Shown one piece after another: positions 1 to 10,800 of a DNA stretch of 64,000 nt (position 1 is its first letter; each line of letters opens with the position of its first letter). The notes under the pieces are model-generated. The model saw nothing but the letters and a program-made list of their open reading frames with translations, was not told where the DNA came from and ran no database searches. The stretch spans positions 2,418,001 through 2,482,000 of the forward strand of contig NW_026947501.1 of the NCBI RefSeq assembly GCF_034190915.1. The letters are read 5' to 3'. The DNA is from Cavia porcellus. Taxonomy: Eukaryota > Chordata > Mammalia > Rodentia > Caviidae. Both the position numbers and the translations under genes were made by a program.

Positions 1-892
1 TAAGGTTAGTGTTAGGGTTAGGGTTAGGGATAGTCATAGCATTCGGGTTAGACCTTAGGGTTAGGGTTATTGTTAGGGTTAGGTTTAGGGTTAGGTTTAG
101 GGTTAGGGTTAGAGGTTAGGGGTAGGGTTAGTGATAGGGTTATCGTTAGGGTTAGGGTTTAGGGTTAGCGTTACGGTTAGTGTTAGCATTTGGGTTAGGG
201 TATGGTTACGGTGAGGGTTATTGTCAGATTTAGGGTTAGGGATTACGGTTAGTGTTTACATTAAGGTTAGTGTTAGGGTTAGGGGTTGAGGTTAGGGTTA
301 GGGTTAGGTTAGGGTTATGGTTAGGGTTAGGTTAGGGTTAGGGTTAGGGTTTAGAGTGAGTGTAAATTTAGGGTTTGTTTCAGGGTTACAATTATGGTTA
401 GGTTTACGGTTAGGGTTATTGTTAGGGTTAGGGTTAGTGTTAGGGTTAAGGTTAGGTTTAATGTTAGATTTAGGGTTAGGGTTAGGGGCTAGGGGTTAGG
501 GTTAGGGTTAGGGTTAGGGTTAGTGTTAGGTTTAGGGTTATTGTTAGATTTTATGGTTAGGGTTAGTGTTAGGGTTAGAGTTAGAGTTAGGGATTTGGGT
601 TAAGGTTAAGGTTAGTGTTAGGGTTAGGGTTAGGGATAGTCATAGCATTCGGGTTAGACCTTAGGGTTAGGGTTATTGTTAGGGTTAGGTTTAGGGTTAG
701 GGTTAGAGGTTAGGGGTAGGGTTAGTGATAGGGTTATCGTTAGGGTTAGGGTTTAGGGTTAGCGTTACGGTTAGTGTTAGCATTTGGGTTAGGGTATGGT
801 TACGGTGAGGGTTATTGTCAGATTTAGGGTTAGGGATTACGGTTAGTGTTTACATTAAGGTTAGTGTTAGGGTTAGGGGTTGAGGTTAAGGT
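1..892 (+). repeat. Composite unit, copy 1 (892 bp)
   Basis: Long subunit landmark at 33, short subunit landmark at 639, and GTAAATTTA at 362. It differs from copies 2 and 3 by reading TTTAGGGTTAGCG instead of TTTAGCGTTAGCG near 150. It keeps the TTATGG step at 315-320 that supplies the ATG of the open frame at 317-499. Confidence 0.9.
317..499 (+). other. Repeat-derived open frame (Val-Arg / Leu-Gly), not a gene
   Basis: A 60-residue frame begins MVRVRLGLG and is almost entirely Val-Arg then Leu-Gly steps, as hexamer reading predicts. The identical frame occurs at 2095-2277 and a near-identical one at 2689-2871, because the DNA is duplicated. The ATG comes from a TTATGG variant and has G at -3 and G at +4. 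No domain, codon bias or promoter supports a gene. Confidence 0.85.
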
Positions 893-1778
893 TAAGGTTA
901 GTGTTAGGGTTAGGGTTAGGGATAGTCATAGCATTCGGGTTAGACCTTAGGGTTAGGGTTATTGTTAGGGTTAGGTTTAGGGTTAGGTTTAGGGTTAGGG
1001 TTAGAGGTTAGGGGTAGGGTTAGTGATAGGGTTATCGTTAGGGTTAGGGTTTAGCGTTAGCGTTACGGTTAGTGTTAGCATTTGGGTTAGGGTATGGTTA
1101 CGGTGAGGGTTATTGTCAGATTTAGGGTTAGGGATTACGGTTAGTGTTTACATTAAGGTTAGTGTTAGGGTTAGGGGTTGAGGTTAGGGTTAGGGTTAGG
1201 TTAGGGTTAGGGTTAGGTTAGGGTTAGGGTTAGGGTTTAGAGTGAGTGTAAATTTAGGGTTTGTTTCAGGGTTACAATTATGGTTAGGTTTACGGTTAGG
1301 GTTATTGTTAGGGTTAGGGTTAGTGTTAGGGTTAAGGTTAGGTTTAATGTTAGATTTAGGGTTAGGGTTAGGGGCTAGGGGTTAGGGTTAGGGTTAGGGT
1401 TAGGGTTAGTGTTAGGTTTAGGGTTATTGTTAGATTTTATGGTTAGGGTTAGTGTTAGGGTTAGAGTTAGAGTTAGGGATTTGGGTTAAGGTTAAGGTTA
1501 GTGTTAGGGTTAGGGTTAGGGATAGTCATAGCATTCGGGTTAGACCTTAGGGTTAGGGTTATTGTTAGGGTTAGGTTTAGGGTTAGGGTTAGAGGTTAGG
1601 GGTAGGGTTAGTGATAGGGTTATCGTTAGGGTTAGGGTTTAGGGTTAGCGTTACGGTTAGTGTTAGCATTTGGGTTAGGGTATGGTTACGGTGAGGGTTA
1701 TTGTCAGATTTAGGGTTAGGGATTACGGTTAGTGTTTACATTAAGGTTAGTGTTAGGGTTAGGGGTTGAGGTTAAGGT
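893..1778 (+). repeat. Composite unit, copy 2 (886 bp)
   Basis: Landmarks at 925 (long) and 1525 (short), GTAAATTTA at 1248. It is 6 bp shorter than copies 1 and 3 because one hexamer, the TTATGG step, is missing near 1210. That also removes the start codon of the frame that is open in the other copies. Confidence 0.9.
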
Positions 1779-2870
1779 TAAGGTTAGTGTTAGGGTTAGG
1801 GTTAGGGATAGTCATAGCATTCGGGTTAGACCTTAGGGTTAGGGTTATTGTTAGGGTTAGGTTTAGGGTTAGGTTTAGGGTTAGGGTTAGAGGTTAGGGG
1901 TAGGGTTAGTGATAGGGTTATCGTTAGGGTTAGGGTTTAGCGTTAGCGTTACGGTTAGTGTTAGCATTTGGGTTAGGGTATGGTTACGGTGAGGGTTATT
2001 GTCAGATTTAGGGTTAGGGATTACGGTTAGTGTTTACATTAAGGTTAGTGTTAGGGTTAGGGGTTGAGGTTAGGGTTAGGGTTAGGTTAGGGTTATGGTT
2101 AGGGTTAGGTTAGGGTTAGGGTTAGGGTTTAGAGTGAGTGTAAATTTAGGGTTTGTTTCAGGGTTACAATTATGGTTAGGTTTACGGTTAGGGTTATTGT
2201 TAGGGTTAGGGTTAGTGTTAGGGTTAAGGTTAGGTTTAATGTTAGATTTAGGGTTAGGGTTAGGGGCTAGGGGTTAGGGTTAGGGTTAGGGTTAGGGTTA
2301 GTGTTAGGTTTAGGGTTATTGTTAGATTTTATGGTTAGGGTTAGTGTTAGGGTTAGAGTTAGAGTTAGGGATTTGGGTTAAGGTTAAGGTTAGTGTTAGG
2401 GTTAGGGTTAGGGATAGTCATAGCATTCGGGTTAGACCTTAGGGTTAGGGTTATTGTTAGGGTTAGGTTTAGGGTTAGGGTTAGAGGTTAGGGGTAGGGT
2501 TAGTGATAGGGTTATCGTTAGGGTTAGGGTTTAGGGTTAGCGTTACGGTTAGTGTTAGCATTTGAGTTAGGGTATGGTTACGGTGAGGGTTATTGTCAGA
2601 TTTAGGGTTAGGGATTATGGTTAGTGTTTACATTAAGGTTAGTGTTAGGGTTAGGGGTTGAGGTTAGGGTTAGGGTTAGGTTAGGGTTATGGTTAGGGTT
2701 AGGTTAGGGTTAGGGTTAGGGTTTAGAGTGAGTGTAAATTTAGGGTTTGTTTCAGGGTTACAATTATGGTTAGGTTTACGGTTAGGGTTATTGTTAGGGT
2801 TAGGGTTAGTGTTAGGGTTAAGGTTAGGTTTAATGTTAGATTTAGGGTTAGGGTTAGGGGCTAGGGTTTA
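1779..2870 (+). repeat. Composite unit, copy 3, with hybrid end and array edge
   Basis: Landmarks at 1811 (long) and 2417, GTAAATTTA at 2140 and 2734. The subunit beginning near 2413 starts as the short type (it lacks the 12-bp step) but continues into the 308-bp segment that short subunits lack, so it looks like a short/long recombinant. It also carries private changes near 2564 (CATTTGAG) and 2616 (GATTATGG). Similarity to the other copies stops near 2865-2870. Confidence 0.85.
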
Positions 2871-5330
2871 GGGTTAGGGTTAGAGCTACACAGGGTTAGT
2901 GTTAGGGTTAGGGTTATAGTAGCGTTAGAGTTAGCATTTCGATTAGTGTTAGGTTTAGGGTTAAAGTTTAATGTCTGGCTTAGGGTTAGGCTTAGTGTTA
3001 GAGTTAGGTTTATTGTTAGGATTAGAGGTTAGGGTTATGGTTCAGGTTAGGGTCAGAAGTTAGGGTTAGGGTTAGGATTAGGTTTGGTGTTAGTTTTAGG
3101 TTTCAGGTTATGGTTAGGTTTAGGATTAGTGTTTAGGGTTAGGGTTTAGGATTTAGGGTTAGGGGTTAGGGTTAGTGTTAGGGTTAGGGGTTAGGGATTA
3201 GGGTTAAGGTTTCGGGTTAGGTTTAGTGTTAGGGTTAGTGTTAGGATTAGGGTTAGGGTTAGGGGTAGGGGTAGGGTTAGAGGGTTAGGGTTAGTGCCTG
3301 GGTTAAGGTTAGGTTTAGTGGTTAGTGTTAGTGTTAGAGATAGGGTTACAATTATGGTTGTGGTTAGGGTTAGGGTTTAGAGTTACAGTTAGTGTTAGGG
3401 TTAGGGTTACAGTTTTGGTTAGGGTTATGATTACGGTGACGTTTAGGGCTAGGGGTACGTTTAGTGTTAGACTTAGGGATTAGGCTTAGGTTTCTTGTTA
3501 GGGTTAGGGTTTAGGGTTAGTGTTATAGTTATGGTTAGGGTAAGTGTTAGAGTTAGGGTTAGAGGTTTGGGTTAGGGTTAGGTTAGGGTTAGGGTTTGGG
3601 TTAGGGTTTGGGTTAGGGTTCGGGGTTAGGGTGAGGGTAAATTTAGCATTTGTTTTAGGGTTTGATTTGGTTTAGGGTTACGGTTATGGTTAGGGTTAGA
3701 GTTAAGGTTAGGGTTAATGTTAGGCTTACGGGTTAGGGTTAGGGGTTAGGATTAGGGTTAGGGTTAGAGCTAGACAGGGTTATGGTTAGTGTTAGGGTTA
3801 GGGTTATCGTAGCGTTAGAGTTAGGGTTTGAGTTAAGGGTTAGAGTTTAGCGTCAGGGTTAGGGTTAGGCTTAGTGTTAGTGTTAGGGTTAGTGTTAGTT
3901 TAGCGTCAGGGTTAGGGTTAAGCTTAGTCTTAGCGTTAAGGTTATTGTTAGGGTTAGAGGTTAGGGTTATGTTTAGGGTTAGGATCAGAGGTTAGGGTTA
4001 GGGTTAGGATTAGGGTTAGGGTTATTTTTAGGGTTCAGGTTAGTGTTAGGTTTAGGGTTAGTGTTTAGGGATGGACGTTAGGGTTTAGGGTTACTGTTAG
4101 GCTTATGTTTAGATTTAGGGTTAGGGTTAGAGAGTTATGGTTAGTGTTAAGCTTAAGGTTAGGTTTAGAGGTTAGGGTTAGGGTAAGAGATAGGGTTATA
4201 GTTATGCTTAAGGTTAGCGTTAGCGGTTAGGGTTACGGTTAGTGTTAGTGTTAGGGTTACAGTTATCGTTATGGTTATGATTAGGGTGATGTATAGGGCT
4301 AGGGGTACATTTAGTGTTACACGTAGTGATTAGGCTTAGGTTTCTGGTTAGGTTTAGGGGTTAGAGTTAGTGTTAGGGTTAGGGTTAGTGTTATAGTTAT
4401 GGTTAGGGTAAGTGTTTGAGTTAGGGTTAGAGATTTGAGTTAGGGTTAGGTTAGGGTTAGTGTTAGGGTTTCGGTTAGGGTTAGGGTTAGGGTTAGGGGT
4501 TAGGGTGAGGGTAAATTTAGCATTCGTTTTAGGGTTACGATTAAGTTTAGGGTTACAGTTAGGGTTAGGGTTAGGGTTAGGGTTAGGGTTAGGGTTAAGG
4601 TTACGGTTAATGTTATGCTTACGGGTTAGGGTTAGGGGTTAGGATTAGGGTTAGGGTTAGAGCTAGACAGGGTTAGGGTTAAGGTTAGGGTTAGGATTAT
4701 AAGGTTAGAGTTAGGGTTTGAGTTAAGGGTTAGAGTTTAGCGTCAGGTTTAGGGTTAGGGTTAGAGTTTAGCGTCAGGGTTAGGGTTAAGCTTAGTGTTA
4801 GCGTTAGGGTTATTGTTAGGGTTAGAGGTTAGGGTTATGTATAGGGTTAGGGTTAGGGTTAGGTTAGGGTTATTTTTAGGTTTTGGGTTAGTGTTATGTT
4901 TAGGGTTAGTGTTTAGGGATAGGCGTTAGGATTTAGGGTTAGTGTTATGTTTAGGTTGAGGTTTAGGGTTAGGGTTAGAGAGTTAGGGTTAGTGTTAGGG
5001 TTAAGGTTAGGTTTAGAGTTTAGGGTTAGGGTAAGAGATAGGGTTATGTTTATGGTTAAGGTTAGCGTTAGGGTTTAGGGTAATGGTTAGTGTTAGGGTT
5101 CGGGTTATGGTTATGGTTAGTGTTTCGATTAGGGTGATGGTTAGTGTTAGGGTTAAGTTCAGTGTTAGGCTTAGGGATTAGTGTTATGTTTAGGGGTTAG
5201 GGTTAGGGTTAGTTTTAGGGTTAGTGTTAGGGTTAAGGGTTAGGGTTAGGGTTAGAGGGTTAGTGTTAGGTTTAGGGTTAGTGTTAGGTTTCTCGTTAGG
5301 GTTAGAGGTTAGGGTTCATGTTAGTAATAA
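2871..5330 (+). repeat. Older tandem units of about 850-890 bp
   Basis: GAGCTAGACAG-type words lie at 2882 (variant GAGCTACACAG), 3766 and 4659, spaced 884 and 893 bp. GAGATAGGGTTA lies at 3337, 4187 and 5035, spaced 850 and 848 bp. The left-half word GTAAATTTA is at 3637 and 4511. Copies are clearly diverged from one another, unlike block 1-2870, although the spacing is about the same. Confidence 0.75.
4559..4594 (+). repeat. Six perfect TTAGGG units (G-quadruplex capable)
   Basis: One of the longest uninterrupted TTAGGG runs I noticed: six exact hexamers, followed by TTAAGG. Four or more GGG tracts separated by TTA are the known human telomeric G-quadruplex arrangement, and TTAGGGTTA matches the TRF1/TRF2 duplex site. 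Both functions are inferred from motif knowledge. Confidence 0.8.
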
Positions 5331-8300
5331 GGTTATCATTAGGTTTAGGGCTTAGGGTTAGGATTAGTGTATGGGTTGGGGTTAGAATTATACTTACGGT
5401 TACGGTTAGCGTTAGAGTTGGGTTTAGTGAGTTGGGTTAGGGTTAAGGTTAGGTTTAGGGTCAGAGTTAGGGGTTGAGGTTAGTGTTAGGGTTAGGGTTC
5501 AGGTGAGGGTTAGAGTTAGGGTTAGGGATTTGGGTTAGTGTTAGAGTTATTCTTAGGGTTATGGTTAGGGTTCCAGTTATGTTTAGGGCTTAGGTTTAAA
5601 GTTTACGATTAGGGTTAGAGTTAGGGGTAAGGTTAGTGGTTAGGTTTAGTGTTAGGGTTAGGGTTAGAGTTAGGGTTAAGGCTTGGGTTAGAGGGTTAGG
5701 GTTAGGTTTTGGGTTTGGGTTATCATTGTGGTTTGGGTTAGCGTTAGGACTAGAGGGTTAGGGTTATGTTTGGTGTTAGGGTTACCATTAGGGTTATGGT
5801 CAGGTTTAGGCTTAGTGTTAGTATTAGTTTTAGGGCTTAAGCTTAGAGGTTAGGCGTAGGGTTATGGCTTAAGGTTAGGGCTTAGGTTTAGGTGTTAGTA
5901 TTATTGTTAGGGTTAGGGTTAGGGTTAGAATTAGAGTAAGGGTTAGGGTTAGCGTTACGGATAGGTTTAGGGTTAGAGTTAAGGTTAGGTTTAGAGTTTA
6001 TGGTTAGGGTTAGTGTTAGGGTTACTGTTTGGTTTGAGGTTAGTGTGAGTGTTAGAGCTTAGGGTTAGGGTTAGTGTTAAGGTTTGTGTTAGGGTTAGGG
6101 TTACGTTTATGTTTAGATTTAGGCTTATGGTTAGGGTTAATTATTAGGTTTAGCGTTAGGGTTATGGTTAGCGTTATGCTTAGAGAGTTAGGGTTAGGTT
6201 TAGGGTTAGAGGTTCGGGTTATGGTTAGGGTTAAGGTAAGTGTTACAGTTAGGGTTAAGGTTATGGTTAGATTAGGGTTAGGTTACCTTTAGGGTTAGTG
6301 TTAGGGATACGGTTTAGTGTTAGTGTTAGGGTTAGGGTTAGGGAAAGTGTTTGGGTTTAGTGTTAGTGTTAGTGTTAGTGTTAGGGTTAGGGTTAGAGTT
6401 AGAGTTACGATTAGGATTAGAGGGTTAGGGTGTGGGTTAGGGTTAGGTTTATGGTTAGGGTTAGGGTTAGTGTTAAGATTACGGTAAAGTTAAGGTTAGG
6501 TTTTGAGTTAATGTTAGGTTTAGGGTTATGGTCAGGGTTAGAGTTAGGATTAGGGATTTGAGTTAGGGTTAAGTTTAGGGTTAGGGTTAGGGTTAGGGGT
6601 TGGGGTTAGGGATAGTGTTAGGGTTAGGGTTAGGTTTAGGGGTTAGGGTTATAGTTGGGTTAGGGTTTGTTTTACCGTTATGTTTAGTGTTAGTGTTATG
6701 GTTAGGGTTAGTGTTAGGGTTAGGTTTAGGGTTAGGGTTAGGTTTAGGTTTACAGTTATGGTTAGCAGTTAGGGTTAGCATTAGGGTTATGATTATGGTT
6801 ATGGTTCGGGCCAGGGTTATGGTTAGGTTTAGATTTAGGGTTACAGTTAACTTTAGAGATTAGGGTTAGGGTTAGGGTTAGCGTTAGGTTTATTGTTATT
6901 TTTAGAGGTTAGGGTTCGTGTTTGTGTTCGGGTTAGAGTTAGGGTTAGGGATTTTGCGTTAGGCTTAACGTTAGGGTTAGGGTTAGGGTTAGCGTTAGTC
7001 ACAGCATTCAGTTTAGACCTTAGGGTTAGGGTTAGGGTTAGGTTTAGGGTAAGGGTTAGGTTTAGTGTTAGGGTTATAGGTTAGGCGTAGGGTTAGTGAA
7101 AGGGTTATCATTAGGGTTACGATTTATGGTTAGCGTTAGGGTTAGTGTTAGGGTTTGTGTAAGGGTTATGGTTATGGTTAGGGTTAGGGTCAGATTTAGG
7201 TTTAGGAATTTCAGTTAGGGTTAATGTTAGTGTTAATGTTAGGGTTAGGGGTTGAGGTTAGTGTTAAGGTTAGGGTTAGGGTTAGGGTTAGTGTTTATGG
7301 TTAGGGTTATGGGTAGGGTTAGGTTTAGGTTTAGGGTTAGGGTTAGGGTTAGGGTTTATGGTTAGGGTTGTGGTTAGGGGTTAGGGTTAGTCTTATGGTT
7401 ACGGTAAGGGTTAGGGTCAGAGTTAGGGTTAGGAATTTCAGTTAGGGTTAATGTTAGTGTTAAGGTTAGGGTTAGGGGTTGAGGTTAGTGTTAAGGTTAG
7501 GGTTAGGTTTAGGGTTAGGGTTTCGGCTCAGGTTTAAGGGTTAGTGTTATGGGTAGGGTTAGGTTTAGGGTTAGGGTTAGGATTTATGATTAGGGTTATG
7601 GTTAGGGGTTAGGGTTAGTCTTACTCTTCGGGTTAGGGTTAGGGTTAGATTTATGGTTAGAGTTAGGGTTAGGGATTTGGATTAGGTTTAGTGTTAGGTT
7701 TAGTGTTATGGTTATGTTTACGATTACAGTTAGGGGTTAGTGTTAGGTTTAGGATTAGTGTTATGGTTAGTGTTAAGGTCCGTGGTTAGTTTCAGTGTTA
7801 GGTTTAGAGTTAGAGTTAGGGTTAGGCTTAGGGTTAGAGGGTTAGGGTTAGGTTTGGGGTTAGTGTTACCATTAGGGTTAGGGTTAGTATTAGTGTTAGG
7901 GCTTAAGATTAGAGGTTAGCCTTAGGGTTCTGGCTTAAGGTTAGTGGTTAGGTTTAGGTGTTAGGATTATGGTTAGGGTTAGGCTTAGGGTTAGTGTTAT
8001 GGATAGGTTTAGGATTAGGGTTAGGGTTGCATTTAGAGATTAGGTTTAGGGCTAGGGTTAGGGTTACGTTTAGGGTTAGAGGTTAGTGTTAGGGCTAGGT
8101 TTAAAGTTAGGGTTAGGTTTAGGGTTAGGGTTAGGATTATGGTAAAGTTTAGGCTTAGGGTTACAGTTAGGGTTAGAGATTAGTGTTAGCGTTAGGGTTA
8201 GGGTTAGTGTTAGGCTTAGGGTTAAGTTTAGAGGATTAGAGTTAGGTTTAGGGTTATAGGTGAGGGTTATGTTTAAGGTTAGGGTTAAAGTTAGGGTTAG

Positions 8301-10800
8301 GGTTAGGTTAGGGTTAGGGATAGGGGTTAGTGTGGGTTTAAATTTAGGGTTCGTTTAGGGTTATGATTATGGTTGGGAATACGGCTAGGGTTAGTGTTAG
8401 GGTTAGGGTTACATTTTGGGTTAGGTTTAATGTTAGGGTTACGGTTTAGGGTTAGAGGTTAGGGGTTAGGATTAGAGTTAGGGTTAGAGCTAGACAGGGT
8501 TAAGGTTAGGTTTAGGGTTATAATAGGGTCAGGGTTAGGGTTGGTGTTAAGGTTAAAGTTTAGTGTCAGGGTTAGGGTTAGGCTTAGTGTTAGGGTTAGG
8601 GTTATTGTTAGGGTTAGAGGTTAGGTTTTATGTTCAGAGGTTAGGGTTAGGGTTAGATGTAGGGTTACAGTTATGGTTATGGTTAGGGTTAGGTGTTAGT
8701 GTTCCGGTTAGTGTTAGGGTTGGGTTACGATTATGGTTACGGTTATGATTAGGGCGACGGTTAGGGTTATGTTTAGGTTTATTGTTGGGCTTAGGGATTA
8801 GGGTTAGGTTTAGGGGTTAGGTTTAGGGTTAGTGTTAGGGTTAGTGTTAGAGTTAAGGGTTAGGCATAGGGTTAGGGATAGGGTTAGGTTTAGGGTTAGA
8901 GGTTTTGGGTTAGGGTTAGCGTTAGTTTTCGGGTTAGGTTTAGAAGTTAAATTAGGGTTAGTTATAGTGTTTTCATTAGATTTAGGGCTTAGGGTTAGAG
9001 TTAGGTTTAGGGTTATGGTTAGTGTTAGGGTTATAGTTACTATTAGGGTTAGGGTTAGAGTTAGGGTTAGGGATTTGAGTTCGAGTTTAGGTTAGGGTTA
9101 GGGTTAGGGATTAGGGTTAGGGCTCAGGGTTAAAGGTTAGGGTTATGGGTAGTGTTAGGGTTATGTTTAGGTTTAGGGTTAGGGTTATGGTTAGGAGTAC
9201 GGCTAGGGTTAGGGTTAGGTTTAGGGTTAGAGTTAGGGTTAGTGATTTGGGTTAGAGTTAGTGTTAGGTTTAGGGTTATGGTTAGAGTACAGTTGCCGTT
9301 AGGGTTTAGGGTTAGGTTTACGATTAGGGTTATGGTTAGGATTAATGTTAGTGGTTAGTTTTTGTGTTAAGTTTAGTGTTAGAGTTAGGGTTAGTGATTT
9401 GGGTTAGAGTTAGTGTTAGGTTTAGGGTTATGGTTAGAGTACAGTTGCCGTTAGGGTTTAGGGTTAGGTTTACGATTAGGGTTATGGTTAGGATTAATGT
9501 TAGTGATTAGTTTTCGTGTTAAGTTTAGTGTTAGAGTTAGGGTTAGTGATTTGGGTTAGAGTTAGTGTTAGGTTTAGGGTTATGGTTAGAGTACAGTTGC
9601 CGTTAGGGTTTAGGGTTAGGTTTACGATTAGGGTTATGGTTAGGATTAATGTTAGTGGTTAGTTTTCGTGTTAAGTTTAGTGTTAGAGTTAGGGTTAGTG
9701 ATTTGGGTTAGAGTTAGTGTTAGGTTTAGGGTTATGGTTAGAGTACAGTTGCCGTTAGGGTTTAGGGTTAGGTTTACGATTAGGGTTATGGTTAGGATTA
9801 ATGTTAGTGATTAGTTTTCGTGTTAAGTTTAGTGTTAGAGTTAGGGTTAGTGATTTGGGTTAGAGTTAGTGTTAGGTTTAGGGTTATGGTTAGAGTACAG
9901 TTGCCGTTAGGGTTTAGGGTTAGGTTTACGATTAGGGTTATGGTTAGGATTAATGTTAGTGGTTAGTTTTCGTGTTAAGTTTAGTGTTAGAGTTAGGGTT
10001 AGGGTTAGGTTTAGATGATTAGGGTTAGTTATGGGGTTAGGGTTACCATTCGGTTTAGGGTTAAGTTTAGGGTTAGAGGGTCAGGTTCAGGTTTTGGGCT
10101 AGGGTTAACATTAGGGTTAGGGTTAGGTTTAGGGTTAGTGATAGTATTAGTGTTAGGGCTTAAGTTTAGGGGTTAGGCTTAGGGGTATGACTTAAGGTTA
10201 GGTATTAGGATTAGTTCTTAGGATTGTGGTTAGTTTTAGTGTTATGATTAGGGTTACGGATATGTTTAGGTTTAGGGTTATGGTTAGGTTTAGAGATTAG
10301 GGTTAGGGTTTAGCTTAGGGTTAGTGTTAGGTTTACCATTAGGGTTATGGTTAGGTTTAGATTTAGGGGTACGTTAAAGGTTAGAGATTAGGTTTAGAGT
10401 TAGGGTTATGCTTAGATTTAGGGTTAGAGGGTTAGAGTTAGGTTTAGAGTTAGAGGTTAGTGTTAAGTTTAGGGTTAATGTTAGGGTTAGGGGTTAGGGT
10501 GAGGGTAAATTTTGGGTTTGTTTTAGGGTTATGATTAGGGTTAGGTTTACGGTTACGGTTAGGGTTAGTGTTAGGGTTAGGGTTAGGGTTAGGGTTAAGG
10601 TTGGGGTTAATGTTAAGATTACGTGTTAGGGATTGGGGTTAGTGGTTAGGATTAGGTTTAGTTTTAGAGCTAGACAGGTTTTCGTTTAGGTTTAGGTTTA
10701 GGTTTAGGGTTATTTTAGGGTCAGGTTTAGGATTATCATTAGGGTTAGAGTTTAGCATCAGGGTTAGGGTTAGGCTTAGTATTCGGGTTAGGATTATTGT
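5331..10800 (+). repeat. Diverged tandem region, spacing about 2.0-2.3 kb
   Basis: GGCTTAAGG-type words fall at 5866, 7932 and 10189 (2066 and 2257 bp apart; the last reads GACTTAAGG). The GTCATAG-type word occurs at 6998 (GTCACAGCATTC) and 8961 (GTTATAGTGTT), 1963 bp apart. GAGCTAGACAG occurs at 8486 and 10666, 2180 bp apart. The order of landmarks is kept between copies. Identity is much lower than in 1-2870. The 152-bp array at 9241-10000 lies inside the last copy. No gene is seen. Confidence 0.65.
9241..10000 (+). repeat. Exact tandem array, 5 copies of 152 bp
   Basis: The word GTACAGTTGCCG starts at 9287, 9439, 9591, 9743 and 9895, exactly 152 bp apart each time, giving five full units of 760 bp. 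Copies are almost identical. One site alternates: TTAGTGGTTAG in copies 1, 3 and 5 and TTAGTGATTAG in copies 2 and 4, so the array has a 304-bp dimer rhythm. Copy 1 alone reads TTTTTG where the rest have TTTTCG. GTACAGTTGCC was not noticed elsewhere in the window. The near identity implies very recent amplification. Confidence 0.97.

Larger units (their letters stand above)
1..2870 (+). repeat. Higher-order tandem block, 886-892 bp composite unit
   Basis: The word GTCATAGCATTCGGG recurs at 33, 639, 925, 1525, 1811 and 2417, giving spacings of 606, 286, 600, 286 and 606 bp. Long and short subunits therefore alternate and form a composite of 886-892 bp, present about 3.2 times. Copies differ by only a few substitutions and one 6-bp indel, so the block is young or recently homogenised. 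The short subunit is the long one lacking about 308 bp (the part carrying GTAAATTTA) and one 12-bp step. The window begins inside the array, so its left edge is unknown. Confidence 0.93.

Noticed and set aside
1..2870. CpG-rich TERRA promoter repeats
   Set aside because: CpG is sparse and no GC-rich 29- or 37-bp type subtelomeric repeat like those of human TERRA promoters is visible here or elsewhere in the window.
6593..6863. Overlapping Pro-Asn (minus strand) and Leu-Gly (plus strand) open frames as a gene pair
   Set aside because: Two of three frames on each strand are open in any TTAGGG tract, so overlapping frames are expected without coding function.
9241..10000. CRISPR array or integron-like repeat array
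   Set aside because: The five 152-bp units are continuous copies without spacers differing in sequence. The base composition is telomeric satellite and no cas or integrase gene is present.
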